From: Ctenosaura bakeri
Lineage: Eukaryota; Chordata; Lepidosauria; Squamata; Iguanidae
Direction: 5' to 3'
NCBI GenBank assembly: GCA_948474755.1
Contig: CAOLHI010000252.1
Coordinates: 682,001-746,000, forward strand
DNA: 64,000 bases
The position numbers were made by a program, and so were the translations under genes. Position 1 is the first letter of the stretch, and each line of letters begins with the position of its first letter. This document shows positions 11,495 to 23,424 of the stretch, in pieces. The notes below the pieces were generated by a model. That model was not told the DNA's origin, did no database searches, and was given only the letters and a program-made list of their open reading frames with translations.

Positions 11495-13265
11495 ATCATA
11501 GAGTCATAGAGTTGGAAGAGACCCCAGGGGCCATCCAGTCCAACTCCCTGCCATGTAGGAACACCCATCAAAGCATTCTTAACAGATGGCTATCCAGCCT
11601 CCGCTTAAAAACCTCCAAAGAAGGAAGGAGACTCCACTATACTCCATTGAGGCAGCATATTCCACTGCCGGACAGCTCTGACCGTCAGGAAGTTCTTCCT
11701 GTGGTTCAAGTGGAATCTTCTTTCCTGCAGCTTGAATCCATTGCTCCTTGTCCTAGTCTCTGGAGCAGCGGAAAACAAGCTCTCTCCCTCCTCAACATGA
11801 CATCTCTTCAAATATTTAAACATGGCTATCATGTCCCCTCTTAACCTTCTCTTCTGCAGACTAAACATTGCCAGCTCCCTAAGCTCCTCTTCATAGAGCA
11901 TGGCTTCCAGACCCTTCACCATTTTGGTTACCCTCCTCTGGACAAATTCCAGCTTGTTGACATCCTTCTTGAACTGAGGTGCCTAGAACTGGACACGGTA
12001 TTCCAAATGAGGTCTAACCAATGCAGAATAGAGTGGTACCAATACCTCCTTCGATCTAGACATCGTACTCCTATTGATGCAACCAAGAATCACGTTGGCT
12101 TTCTTGGCTGCCACATCACACTGCTGACTCATTTTCAGCTTGTGATCTACCAAGACTCCTACATCCCTTTCACATGTGCTGCTATCCAGCCACGTGTCCC
12201 CCATCCTATATTTGTGCATTCCATTTTTTCTGCCTAAGTGTAGGATTTTACATTTCTCTCTGTTGAAATTCATTTTGTTAGCTTTGGCCCAGCTCTCCAA
12301 TCTGTCAAGGTCTTTTTGAAATTTGATCCTGTCCTCTGGTGTATTAGCAACCCCTCCCAATTTGGTATCATCTCCAGATTTGATCAGCATGCCCTCTACT
12401 CCTTCCTCCAAGTCATTGATGAAGATGTTGCATAGCCCTGGGCCCAGGACAGAACCCTGTGGCACCCCACTAGTCACTTCTCTCCAGGATGAAAAGCAGC
12501 CATTGGTGATTATTCTTTGGGTTTGGTCGGTTAAGCAGTTACAAATCCACCTAACAGTAACCCTGTCCAGCCCGCATGTTACTAGCTTCTTTGGAAGAAT
12601 GTCATGGGGAACTTTGTCAAAGGCGTTACTGAGGTCAAGATATGCTACATCTACAGCATTCCCTTGATCTATCAAGCTTGTAACCCTATCATAAAAATAG
12701 ATAAGATTAGTCTGGCATGACTTATTTCTGAGAAATTCATGCTGGCTTCTAGTGATTACGGCATTGCTTTCTAAGTAATTACAAACTGACTGTTTAATGA
12801 TCTGCTCTAGGGTTCTTTCCTGGAATTGATGTCAGTTTGACCTGTCGATAATTATTAGGGTCCTCCTTTTTCCCCTTCTTGAAGATGGGGACAACATTTG
12901 CCCTCCTCCAGTCTGCTGGGACTTCTCCTGTTCTCCAAGAGTTCTGAAAGATTATTGCAAGTGGTTCAGAAATGACTTCTGCCAGTTCTTTTAATATCCT
13001 TGGATGTAATTCATCTGGCCCTGGGGACTTGAATTCGTCTAGTTTAGCCAGATATTCCTGTACTACTTCTCTGCTTATTCTGTGCTGCATTTCCCTCACT
13101 TCCTCACCTGCTCCCCACACCCCAGGTTGGGTAGTTCTATCCTTCTGGGAGAAAACTGAGGCAAAGAAAGTATTGAGTAGTTCTGCCTTCTCACCCCCCC
13201 CCGTTATTAATTGATCACCTTCTCCACACAGCGATCCTGTCATTTCCATGCAGTGATCCTATTAT
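11495..13265 (-). mobile_element. CR1 LINE, 5'-truncated, reverse-transcriptase half of ORF2
   Basis: This is the longest CR1 copy in the window. Reading the - strand from 13249, one frame gives the linker before the reverse transcriptase (ELLNTFFASVFSQKD, FKSPGPDELHPRILKELA, VVPIFKKGKKEDPNNYR). After a frameshift near 12805, a 230-codon frame (12675-11983) gives RT motif A (AYLDLSNAFDKV), motif B (SGVPQGSVLGPGLCNIFIND) and motif C. In motif C the catalytic pair is preceded by Gly (SGDDTKLG) instead of the usual Ala. A stop then replaces the Trp of the conserved QFWAPQ motif near 11980, and the C-terminal part continues in another frame (11922-11605). The 3' end carries the CR1 terminal repeat (CATAGAGTCATAGAG on + at 11498-11512). 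The copy is dead. It is inserted in a BovB element. Confidence 0.92.
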
Positions 13266-14525
13266 TTCCTATCATATATACTCATCAACCTCCTTGCTCT
13301 CATCTTAAATACTCAGGGCTATGACTTCTTTGATTGAGACCATCAACCTGTAATACTGTTTTTCTCTCTCTTGCTGCCATCTACCTTGCTAAGCATTTAT
13401 AGTCTCTTCTAATGAGTCATGTCTTCTCATGATATGTCTGAGTATAACAATCTCAAGTTAATCGTCTTGGCTTCCAGGGAGAGTCGAAGCTTGATTTGCT
13501 CCAGGACCCATTTATTCATCTTTTTGGTAGTCCATGGTATCCACAGAACTCTCCTTCAGCACCACATTTCAGCTGAGATGATTCTCTTCTTATCTTTTTT
13601 CTTCATTGTGCAGTTTTCACAACCATGCATAGAAATAGGAACTACAGTGACATGTACAGTCCTGACTTTGGTATTCAGTGACCTATCTTTACACTTGAGG
13701 ATCTTGTCTAATTCTTTCATTGCTGCCGAGGTATGGGACTGATGACCAAGCCAAAGTATAGGAAGTCTTAGACTGTTTCAGTGTCTTCATCATCTGCTTT
13801 AAACTTATGTAAATTATCTGTGGGTATAAATAATGTGTGGTCATTATTTTTATCCTCTTAAAATTCAGCTGTAAACCTGCCTCTGCCCATTTTTCAATTG
13901 TCGTTCCAAGTCTTTACTACTTTCTGCTAGTAGTATAGTGTCACCTGCATACTTCAGTTGTTGATATTCTTTCCTCCAATTTTCATGCCTCCTTCCTCAG
14001 AGTCTTATTTAGCTTTATGTATGATCCACTCAGTTTACAAGTTAAACAGGGTGATAAAATGCAGCCTTGTTTGATCCCGTTTCCCAATTGGAAACCATTT
14101 GGTTTCTCCATATTCTGTCCTAGTGGTGGCTTCTTGTCCTGAGTACAGGTTACATGTCAGGATAATTAAATGTTGTAGTATGCCTGTTCTCTAAGAGTGA
14201 TCTATAGTTTTTCACGGTATACATAATCAAAGGCTTTGCTATAATCTACAAAGCCCACACTGATTTTCTTCTGAAATTGTTTGGTGTGCTCCATTCTCCA
14301 TCAAATGTTTGCAACATGATCCCTTGCGTCTCTTCTTTTTCTGAACCCAGTTTGGACATCCGGCAGTTCTCTCTTCAGATGTGATAAAGGTTTCTCCTCC
14401 TCCTTTTTTTTTTTTTTTTTGCTGGAATTTTAGGCATCACTCTGCTTGCATGGGAGATTAATACAATGGTCTGTAGATTCTGCAGTCCCTCCTGTCACCC
14501 TTCTTGAGAACTGAAATGTATGTGT
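13266..14525 (-). repeat. RTE-BovB LINE, reverse-transcriptase region, interrupted
   Basis: Reverse-complement translation shows BovB RT blocks in the correct order: FVDYSKAFDYVYREKL near 14210-14260, LKYAGDTILLAESSKD near 13915-13970 (the catalytic YADD is changed to YAGD), then LDKILKCKDRSLNTKVRTVH and HGCENCTMKK near 13600-13720, and RRVLWIPWTTKKMNKWVLEQ near 13490-13570. A T-run at 14403-14420 interrupts the 5' side. Stops and frameshifts are common. Its 3' terminus is the piece at 11415-11494. Confidence 0.88.
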
Positions 14526-16049
14526 ATGTGTGCAATATAGCCGAAAAAAGCAACCAACAGAATTGTTTTCTGTTACAACCTAGCTCTCAGGATACTACAA
14601 AATTGAAGTTGATTTGATAAAGACAAGTGTTCATAAAAAGTAGTTTATGTTTATGGACAAACATGTGTGCCTCTGTATGTGTCTATATATGTGATACATT
14701 GCCATCCCCAAGCCAGCATCAAGGCAGGAGAGAGTGTATCCTCTCCACCCCTTTTACCCCACTTTGCCTTTCATATTGTGGTGGTCGTTCTGTGTCAAGC
14801 TCCCTGGAATGTTTTGCCTGTAGAGATGTGGGAATACAATACTTCTCATAATAATAACATTATGTGTATATCATAATGAAGAGAAATTGGTGTAAACTGT
14901 TTTCATTTCTTCCCAGCAGTTTATTTGGGTAGTTCAAGTGTAAGTTTGGTTTTGAAAAACACACCACTCCCTCCTTGCCCTTGATGATCACATATAATGG
15001 TAGCTGGGACAGAGGGGAATTAGAAAACCCTCTCCTCTGTCAGAGATTGTTTTCAGGGAGCCTGCAGCTCGAGTGATGTATTGGTAGTTTTTGTGTATCT
15101 CTTTTCTCCATTACATTGGATTTCACTGGCAACGTCATGAAGCAGGGAGAACTGTGTTTATTGCAGTGGGAAAAGCTATTATATGACAACTGGTTCCTCG
15201 TATATACTCCTGTTGTGGGACCGAAGTGACTGTTTACCTCCAGGGAACCACACAAGACTTAGTGAAACAATTCAAGGGCTGACCTTACAGCCCGGTTCTT
15301 TCCTTACTTGCTGTGCTCAGAGCTCATTATTGCAGAACTTGGGGCAAGTAACCTGGGGCTACTTTGCAAATGCATTGCACGCTGCAGGGCAGCCACTAAG
15401 TCATGCATCCTCTTGTCATATTCATGGCCACAATTCATGAATTTAATTTGTTTTAGTTTAGTGGATACTTGGCCTTGATCTTGTCCTGCTAGCTACATTT
15501 GTTTGGAAGTTGTTTTTTTTTTAATCTGTATATGTATATTTAAACTAAGTGTCTGGAATTTTAACAGATAAAACTCATGAAGTTTTCAGACAGTACAAAT
15601 TAGGAAGGGAGCTCAAGGCTGCCTACTTTGCCCTTATGCACTTCATTTTGCTTTATCATTTCAGTTAGAACATATGCCACCAGCAAAGAACTAGACTCTA
15701 GATACTAGAGCATAAGTAGCACTCCCTTTTAATGATAAGCTGCTTAAACAATGCAACATGTTCCAAGAAGAGACTGACGCCACCCATGTTCCCTAGCAAA
15801 GCTAACATTTGGGAAAGCGTCCTTCCTTCACTTTTCTCTCTGTGCATGCTGCAATAGATCCTGCATATGAGACACAATGGAAATGGTAACATGACCGTTC
15901 TTGAAACATATTCTTTGGAGAGATGTTAGTGTTCCTTTTTTGGGCAAGTTGAAATCAGTGGTCATCAGGCAACTTTAGCCATATCTGCCCCAACCTTATA
16001 TTTTACATCCATTTTAGTAGTAACAGTAATTGGTGGTGGTGGTGAGGTT
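14526..16049. other. Intronic, nothing recognised
   Basis: No repeat family, exon or regulatory signature could be named here with confidence. Confidence 0.4.
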
Positions 16050-17209
16050 TGCTCTATTTTGGCACAGTGCCCTTGTTGTCCTCTGGAACAAACTTTGATG
16101 GAAGAGAGGTGGGAGAATGCAGCCCTGTTGATTTTATTGGGCTTCACGGCTGCTAACAATACTGTGGACTATGGTATCCTTCTGGAATGGCTGTCTGCAA
16201 TGGGTATGGGCAGCACTGCCCTCTGGTGGTCCCACCTGGATGGCTATTTCTGGAAAAGGGTATTGTCCAATTTCTGCTCAGCACTGTGATGATTCTTTTC
16301 CCTCTTGCTGGTTATTATCAATGTAAAACTGCTGAGTAGGATCATCCAGGGAGTTCACTAGTATACTAGTATACTAGTATTGCTTGTATACTGATGACAT
16401 ACCAATCAAGTCACTGAAAATATTAAATCATGATGATGTTAATAGATTGGATGATGGCCAAGACACTGAAACCCAGTCCAGACAATATGGAGGCACTTGT
16501 AGTGAGCAGTGTGTCCGCCTAAGTGAATGGCAGAGGCTGTGCTCCCCACTAAACTTTAAATTGTCTCCTATCCCCCCACCATTTGCCCATTGCATGATAA
16601 GAGATCAGTTCTGTTACTTAGGGGGCACTCACTGATAAATCTTTGTCACTGGAGGCACAATGATACTCATGGCTTAGATTGCTTTGTACCAGGTTAGTCT
16701 GATATGCTAGCTGTGACCCTCCCTGGATAGAAATAGCTTGGCTTCTGTGATCCCTGCCTTGGTAGTCTCCCATTTGGATTTAATGCCATGCATTGTACAT
16801 GACGTTGTTTTGAAAACAGTATGGAAATTTAAAGGGTGCTGAGTATGACTCCAAGAGTACTAACTGGGACTGGACATTATTTAAATACATGAGAGATATT
16901 GAGGCTGGACCTTATAGACAGAAGACACCACTAGTTTTATCTCCTGTCTGGAAACATCCTGTTTTGGAGTCTGTAAAGCTCTTCACTGTTTGTAACTTCA
17001 GTATCTGAATGATCATTTCTTCTCTTGTACCAGCATAAACCTTAAGATCATCATGAGAAAATATTTGCTTGACAAGACTGCAGACCTATCTAATTCCGCA
17101 TTCTGTTCCTATAGTGACTAGGCTCATGCCCACCAGCAGGACATGAGCACAATAGCATCCTCTCACACATTTTCCCCAGCAATGGATATTAGGAGGTGTA
17201 CTACCTTTG
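16050..17209 (+). repeat. L2-like LINE, RT region, 5' part of an interrupted copy
   Basis: In + frames this reads as a decayed L2-type reverse transcriptase: 'NNTVDYGILLEWLSAMGMGS' near 16160-16220 (motif A region), 'TALWWSHLDGYF' after it, and 'VYTDDIPIKSL' near 16385 where the family has YADD. The C-terminal domain follows near 16760-16880. A copy of CR1 interrupts it at 17210; the 3' part resumes at about 18091. An ACTAGTAT triplication occurs at 16356-16380. Confidence 0.75.
16356..16380. repeat. Short tandem repeat (ACTAGTAT)x3
   Basis: Three tandem 8-base units lie within the L2-like LINE, just before its decayed catalytic motif. Probably replication slippage. Confidence 0.9.
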
Positions 17210-18090
17210 ATAGAATCATAGAATCATAGAGTTGGAAGAGACCACCGAGGCCATCGAGTCCAACCCCCTGCTATGCAGGAATCCACATCAAAGCACTCTT
17301 GACAGATGGCCATTGAGACTGTGCTTAAAAACCTCAAAAGAAGGAGACTTCACCACACTCCGAGGCAGCATATTCCACTGCTGGATAGCTCTGACTGTCA
17401 GGAAGTTCTTCTTCAGGTTCAGGTGGAATCTCTTTTCCTGTAGTTTGAATCCATTGCTCCTTGTCCTAGTCTCTGGAGTGGCGGAAAACAAGCCCACTCC
17501 CTCCTTGACATGACGTCCCTTCAAATATTTAAACATGGCTATCATGTCCCCTCTTAACCTTCTGTTCTGCAGACTAAGCATCCCCAGCTCCCTAAGTCAT
17601 TCCTCATAGGACTTCATGGCTTCCAGACCCTTCACCATTTTGGTCGCCCTCCCCTGGACACGTTCCAGCTTGTTGATATCCTTCTTGAATTGAGGTGCCC
17701 AGAACTGGACACAGTATTCCAAATGAGATCTAACCAATGCAGAATAAAATGGTACCATTACCTCCCTCAATCTAGACACCATGCTCCTATTGATGCAACC
17801 AACAATTGCGTTGGCCTTCTTGGTTGCCACATCACATTGCTGATTCATGTTCAGCTTGTGATCTACCAAAACTCCTAGATCCCTTTCACACATACTGCTA
17901 TCCAGCCATGCATCCCCCATCCTGTATTTGTGCATTCTGTTTTTTCTGCCTAAGTGCAGGACCTTACCTTTCTCTCTGTTGAAATTCATTTTGTTAGCTT
18001 TGGCCCAGCGCTCCAATCTGTCCAGGTCATTTTGAAATTTGATCCTGTCCTCTGGTGCATTAGCAACCCCTCCCAATTTGGTGTCATCTG
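17210..18090 (-). mobile_element. CR1 LINE, 3' part of ORF2, truncated at the RT catalytic motif
   Basis: The - strand reads DDTKLGGVANAPEDRIKFQN, then [58 protein letters not shown] and (another frame) [20 protein letters not shown]. The end at 17214-17232 has two CR1 terminal repeats (AATCATAGAATCATAGAG). The 5' end stops at the codons of the catalytic motif. It is nested in an L2-like LINE. Confidence 0.93.
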
Positions 18091-18580
18091 GAGTATTGGG
18101 AGTAATATATTGCCTTCGTGACTGGTAACCACTGATAGGCTTATCCATCAACAGTCAACTGGGGCCCTTGTGTGAGTTTACCTGAGTGAAAGGATCTTTT
18201 CGGCAGAGACTCCTTTCTTGGTGGAATGCCCTATGCCACTCCTTTAATGACTTTTAGGCACCACCCAAATCTTTCTGTATTGCCAAATTTCTAAAAAAGA
18301 GAGTTGTTTTTAAGCTTTTGAACTTTTGCAGTATGTTATAGTATCGTGGTTTAGCTCTGTGATGTATTTTATTCCTTTGGCTCACCATTTAGATGTTTTA
18401 TTACGACAATATTTTGCTCTCCTGACCCTTGTTTTAAAGTGGTTTGTTTTGATTGTATTGTTGCCTTACTGTCTGCTTCTTAATTTGTGTTTTGTTGGAA
18501 CTCTGATTCAAGATTTTTTTTTTTACATTGCCCAGAAACCTTATTATTTCATGACTGGTTAAATGAATAATTAAAGTTTA
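18091..18580 (+). repeat. L2-like LINE, 3' part of the interrupted copy
   Basis: This resumes the LINE that ends at 17209. The degenerate C-terminal block with 'RRDSFLGGMPYATPL'-like text near 18205-18250 is followed by a T-rich 3' untranslated region. Strand and order agree with the 5' part. Confidence 0.6.
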
Positions 18581-18827
18581 TTAATCAAGACTTCTCAGGA
18601 AAAATTATTATGACTGCATCATCATTGTTCAGGGCACTTTGTCAACTAGGAAGAGAGGTCCCTGTCCTCAGAGGCTCACAATCTATGAATAAATACAAGG
18701 GGCAATGAAGGAAGAGGTTGAAGGAGACAGGAATGAGTAGGGAAAGAACATGGCATTTATTTCCATTACCCTCCTGGACCTGTTGGTTGTGGTTGTTGTG
18801 TGCTCTCTTGTTTCTGACTTACAGAAT

Positions 18828-19022
18828 GGTGGTTTGAGTGCTGGACCAGGACTCTGAGAGACCAGGGTTCAAATCTGCATTCAGTCATGGAAATATACTA
18901 GGTGACCTCAAGCAAGTTACACTCTCTTAGCCCCACAGTCTGTCTCAGAAAACCCCATGATAAGTCTGCCCTACAGTCACTATGAGTTGGACATCACTTG
19001 AAGGTTGACAATAACAACTCCT
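18828..19022 (+). repeat. MIR-like tRNA-derived SINE
   Basis: A full-length copy in sense orientation: tRNA-like head with GGTGGTTTGAGTGCTGGACC and AGACCAGGGTTCAAATCTGC (B-box-like), a body with GGTGACCTCAAGCAAGTTAC, and the tail CACTTGAAGGTTGACAATAACAAC. It abuts a CR1 copy. Confidence 0.78.
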
Positions 19023-19065
19023 GAGTGTGTGGCTGATGTTCCAGCACGTGTCCAGGCTATAGCGT

Positions 19066-19614
19066 CTACTCCACTCTACTCTGCCTTGGTTAGACCCCAT
19101 CTTGAATACTGTGTCCAGTTCTGGGCACCCCAATTCAAGAAGGATATTGACAAGCTAGAGCAAGTCCAGAGGAGGGCGACCAAAATGGTGAGAGGCCTGG
19201 AAGCCATGCCCTATGAGGATAGACTTAGAGGGCTGGGTATGTTTAGTCTGCAGAAGAGAAGGTTAAGAGGGGACATGATAGCCATGTTTAAATATTTGAA
19301 GCGATGCCACATAGAGGAAGGAGTGGGCTTGTTTTCTGCTGCTCCAGAGACCAGGACAAGGACAAATGGATTCAAGCTGCAGGAAAGGAGATCCCACCTG
19401 AACCTCAGGAAGAACTTCCTGACAGTCAGGGCTGTCCGGCAGTAGAATATGCTGCCTCGGAGTGTAGTGGAGTCTCCTTCCTTTGAGGTTTTCAAGCAGA
19501 GGCTTGATGGCCATCTGTCGGGATTGCTTTGAGGGTGTTCCTGCATGGCAGGGGGTTGGACTGGGTGGCCTGTGTGGTCTCTTCCAACTCTACATTTCTA
19601 TGATTCTATGATTT
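19066..19614 (+). mobile_element. CR1 LINE 3' end, sense orientation
   Basis: In + frame it reads [40 protein letters not shown] and [20 protein letters not shown] through [20 protein letters not shown], then a stop. It ends with the CR1 terminal repeat TTCTATGATTCTATGAT at 19597-19613. Open for 146 codons, so relatively young. Confidence 0.93.
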
Positions 19615-21571
19615 GTTATTGGCTGCAAGTGTTCTCCAGCCACAACTGTGCTTTCAGTCTTTGCTTCCACTTCCCTAATTCCTTTCATTTTTTTTTTAGC
19701 CCTGAAAACCAGTAATCTAGAATCGAATCCTCTCTCTTACTTCACAGAAGTGATTTGAAGGTACATGTATAGACACCAGATTACAGTGTCAGTAACCGCT
19801 CTGCCTTTTTTTTCTGCATTGATGGCCATTACCCTCCATTGTACAGTATCTGAAGGACAGGATATTTTGGCATGCAAGCAACATCTCAAGACCAGATACT
19901 ATTCAGATGAGTCTTGGCTCTGATGCTGTTCTCAGTGGTCATTTTTCACCTCTGTGCACCTCCAGGCTCTGCAGTGGCAAGATTAAAAACAGAGTTCATC
20001 ACAACTTCAGAATATCACACTGATAACACATCAGCTTCTATATTGAGGGTTAGAGTTTAATATTGTTGCCAGCTTCACAGAATTGAGCTGTCAGGTTGAC
20101 CTAAAACATAGCATTCTGTCGTCAGCTCTCCAACCTTCTCCTCTCTGAATTGCAGTACATTTGGATGCAGTATTTTGATGAGAGAACTCTGTGCCAGACC
20201 TGCAGAGAGTAAGAGGTTTGTCACTAAAAATTACAGTGTCACAGACTAAAGCCTGACTGACTTATGATGGAATCTTTGCTGTACTCTGAAACTGGTGTTT
20301 AGGTCCAGAGGACCAAGGAAGGAAGCAAAGCAAAGTAGCCACCAACATTATATGTGAAAACTTGTATAAGAGTTTGCACCATGGTGTAATAAGTGTATCC
20401 CATAGCAGTTCTTATATTTCTGAGAATGGATGAATATACTTTTCTTAAATGGCATTTAGCTATGTTTTCCCCCCTCCATGCAGTACTCTGGTCTGAGAAG
20501 TAAAGCAGCAGGAGTCACTCGGAGAGCACTTTCATTTCAGTTATGTGGTATGATGCTAATAACTGAAACTAGGGATGGAGCAGAAATCACCAGTTTATCA
20601 ACTGAGGTAAAATATAGAGTACCAGGCCCCTTGAAAAACTTAAGTGGAAACTAAAATGGCAAGTTGAAAATTGATGCAACTTGTGGGAACCTTTTTTGTT
20701 TGTTCCCAGCACAGCATAAACTGCATACCCTTTGAAAACTGTGCAGGAGTTTAAGAAACTGTGCCAGTGTGTTGTAAAAGCATAAGCCTGCAGTATTTTT
20801 TTCATGCACTACCTTTGCTGGTTTGAATATTGTGGAAATCAAATGTTACAGAGCAGGAAAAGAAGCTCTAGACCCTTTGCTGATTTGAATGTTGCAGTTT
20901 CATTACTGTGGGAAAAGCTGTGTACTTTGCAGCTTCTGTGCCAAACCTACAGCTTCCAGAAAACTATGAAGTTTTCTGCACAAGTTGCACAACTTTAATA
21001 GAGAATCTACATAGTTTCCCATCATTGCGGAAAAATTCCCTGAATGTCCTGAAGTTGTGGAACTGTACACATGTTTCATTTTTCCTGACATTCACTGTGA
21101 GTGAAAGAATTTGAGATGTATCATTTCTAGTCTAAACTTATTGACCTAGTCTTCCATAGCCTTGGTTGTATGCTACCTTTCTCTTTCACATTATTTTCTC
21201 ATTTTTTATTGTTTCTTCTTATTTGCATGTGCAAGTGTACAAATCCCTGTGCTTTAAATGCAGCATTTACTTGGCAAGTGCAGGTACATTAGTAACTTCT
21301 GCCTGCAGATCACTTATTTCCCTCTCTCATCAGGCTGATCACATAAATTAGGGTGTGCAATTTGTGCCTTGCAGATGTTGTTGGAGACAACTTCAGAACT
21401 AGCCTGCATTGTCAGGGGTAAGGTATGGAGGGAGTGGCAGTACAAAAGCATATGGGGTGAGGGCTACAAATTGCATACCCCCGATATGTAAGAAGGGGAA
21501 TCTTTGAGTATGCCTGCATTTTGTCCTGTGTGCTTCTTCTTGCTAGAGCATCATCCACCATTGTGAAGGCC
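19615..21571. other. Intronic, nothing recognised
   Basis: I cannot assign any part. Within 20811-20898 the phrase CCTTTGCTGGTTTGAATATT recurs as CCTTTGCTGATTTGAATGTT about 63 bases later, a weak local duplication. Confidence 0.4.
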
Positions 21572-21735
21572 ATCTCATAGAATCACAGAATTACCAAGTT
21601 GGAAGGGGCATCATAATCCATTGAGTCCAGCCCTCCAACCAATGAAGGAACTCTAGCTAGAGCATCCCCATCAGGTAGCTGTCCAGCCTCTTTATGAACA
21701 TGTCCAAAGAAAGAGACTCACCACTTCTTTAGATA
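21572..21735 (-). repeat. Old CR1 LINE 3' end, left of a MITE insertion
   Basis: TCATAGAATCACAGAATTAC followed by the CR1-like phrase AGCTGTCCAGCCTCTTTATG marks the - strand 3' end of a diverged CR1 subfamily, also seen at 47.5 kb. It is broken at 21735 by a short element and resumes at 22121. Confidence 0.8.
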
Positions 21736-22120
21736 CAGTCAGTCCTCCACATTTGCGGGTTTCACTTTTGCAGATTTGATTATTCATGGATTATTTGCTG
21801 TCACCTCTGCTGCCTCCCTATGCTGTTTTAAATAGGGATTGCAAGCCTCTCTGAGACTGAGAACTACAAACAAGGCTAGCAAGTCCCTCTTAAAAATGGT
21901 GTGGGGCAGCAGTGGAGGTGGCAGTAAGTCCTACCAGCCATCCACTTTTGCCTTGTGAAGGAGCCCTGATGCCTCAAAGGAATCCATGGTGGATTGAATA
22001 TGGTGATCATACTTTTTTGTGTGTTAAATATGGTTTGGGAGGACCTAGAGTTATTCATGGTTTTTCCACTTTCACAGGGGTCCTATGCCCGTAACCCTAG
22101 CGAATGTGGAGAGATGACTG
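21736..22120. mobile_element. Tigger/pogo-like MITE with TA target duplication
   Basis: The 385-base element has inverted termini: CAGTCAGTCCTCCACATTTG on the left and the complement CAGTCATCTCTCCACATTCG from the right. It is flanked by TA (21734-21735 and 22121-22122), as expected for Tc1/mariner-pogo transposons. There is no transposase frame. Inserted in an old CR1. Confidence 0.82.
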
Positions 22121-22205
22121 TATTTGATTACATTACCAAGGAACTATTGCCATCAAGAAGTTCCTTTTAATGTTCAGTTGAAAACTGCCCCTATTCCATA
22201 TCATC
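22121..22205 (-). repeat. Old CR1 LINE, continuation right of the MITE
   Basis: GAAGTTCCTTTTAATGTTCA and GAAAACTGCCCC continue the CR1 sequence interrupted at 21735 (the same order appears in the copy at 47.69-47.73 kb). Confidence 0.7.
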
Positions 22206-22214
22206 TGCTAGATA

Positions 22215-22345
22215 GAGAATTCCAACATGTTGGACCCTTAACTTGTTGAACTACAACTTCCAGATTCTCTCATATTTAACCATACTGTCTGGTCCTCTGG
22301 AAGTTCAACAGCATCTGGGAACCCAAACTGGAAACTACTGATGTT
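22215..22345. repeat. hAT-like palindromic MITE relic, possible
   Basis: The left side GTTGAACTACAACTTCCAGA and the right side CTGGAAGTTCAACAGCATCT are partly complementary, as in the common reptile MITE with 'ACTACAACTCCCAGCAT'. Strongly diverged; borders approximate. Confidence 0.4.
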
Positions 22346-22871
22346 GGCCTTATCTTATTTCTCAGACATTCTTCATCATAGGGTTGTTTTTGAGAGCGTA
22401 TGTACCAAAATTCATCTTCCTAGCTGGCACTGAAGCTTTCTTTTGATACGCCTTGTCAGTGAGATCCAAGCACTTTTAAATGTGATGGCACAGACAAATC
22501 CTTACATGCATTTAATAATTACCAAGATATGTTTCCCAACTGTGATTACAAGTTAACAGAGCCTCTACAGTTGATGACACTTTGCTTTGCTAAAAACACA
22601 TTATTCTCATCACTCATTACTGTCCTTATGATCAATAGCAGTGCTGATGTGTCACTTAATAAAAATAAAATAAAAACTCCAAGCTGTTTTCCACACTGAA
22701 TAACGAGCATTAATCTTGCATTTCTTCCAAGAAATGATTGTTTTAGGACAGATGCATCATACATTGTGGTTAAATGTGGCCATTAAAATTTTAGGCTGAC
22801 TCTCCGTGGTGTTAAGGAGTAAAACATTATCACAAATAGCAGCACTTTGTCTTTGAAAAATGGTATCTTCA

Positions 22872-23095
22872 GTATGTGTATGTGCTTTCAAATCATCTGT
22901 TGACTTATGGTGACCCCATGAATTTCTTACCAGCTTTATTAATCAAGGAATTTTCAGAGGTGGGTTGTTATTGCCTTCTTCTGAAAAACAGCCTACAACA
23001 TCTGGGATGCTTTGGCCAGCTGCCTTCCATGTACAAACCAGGCCTGACTCTACTTAGCTACCAAGATGAGATGATATCTGGGGCCTTCAAGGTAT
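22872..23095 (-). repeat. 5S-rRNA-derived SINE (5S-Sauria type)
   Basis: On the - strand the head matches the internal promoter region of 5S rRNA: the + strand shows CCTGACTCTACTTAGCTACC then AGATGAGATGATATCTGG, the complement of the 5S 'CTGATCTCGGAAGCTAAGCAG' region in diverged form. The tail at the low-coordinate end is GTGCTTTCAAATCATCTG with GACTTATGGTGACCCCATGA, shared with the MIR-like SINE. Confidence 0.75.
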
Positions 23096-23424
23096 TTAGG
23101 TCACATGATATCTCCAGTATTTGAGTGAAAAATTGACCCATTTATATTGTATGCTGTGAAATACCTGCATGTTTGGTTTAAAAGAAAACGTCTGAAGCAA
23201 AGTCTGATGATAGTACAAACTAGCACAAAAAATTAGGTTATGGGGCAGAATGTTGGGTGATGAGTGTGGGAGCAGAGATAAACTAATCTTGATTCTGTTG
23301 CCCCAAGAGGTTGTATCATATAGTTACAAATCCCCTGCAAGATTGCTTGTTCAGTCTTTCCTTCCTATGGAGACTGTAAGATCATACAAGTCAGCTTAGT
23401 CATTTTGTGTTTAGGCAAGTTATG

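Noticed and set aside
11983..12675. Host reverse-transcriptase-like gene (230 codons)
   Set aside because: It is a CR1 fragment: frameshift upstream, premature stop downstream, altered catalytic motif, CR1 terminal repeat at its 3' end.
16356..16380. CRISPR-like or regulatory repeat
   Set aside because: Only three contiguous 8-base units without spacers inside a LINE relic; slippage explains it.
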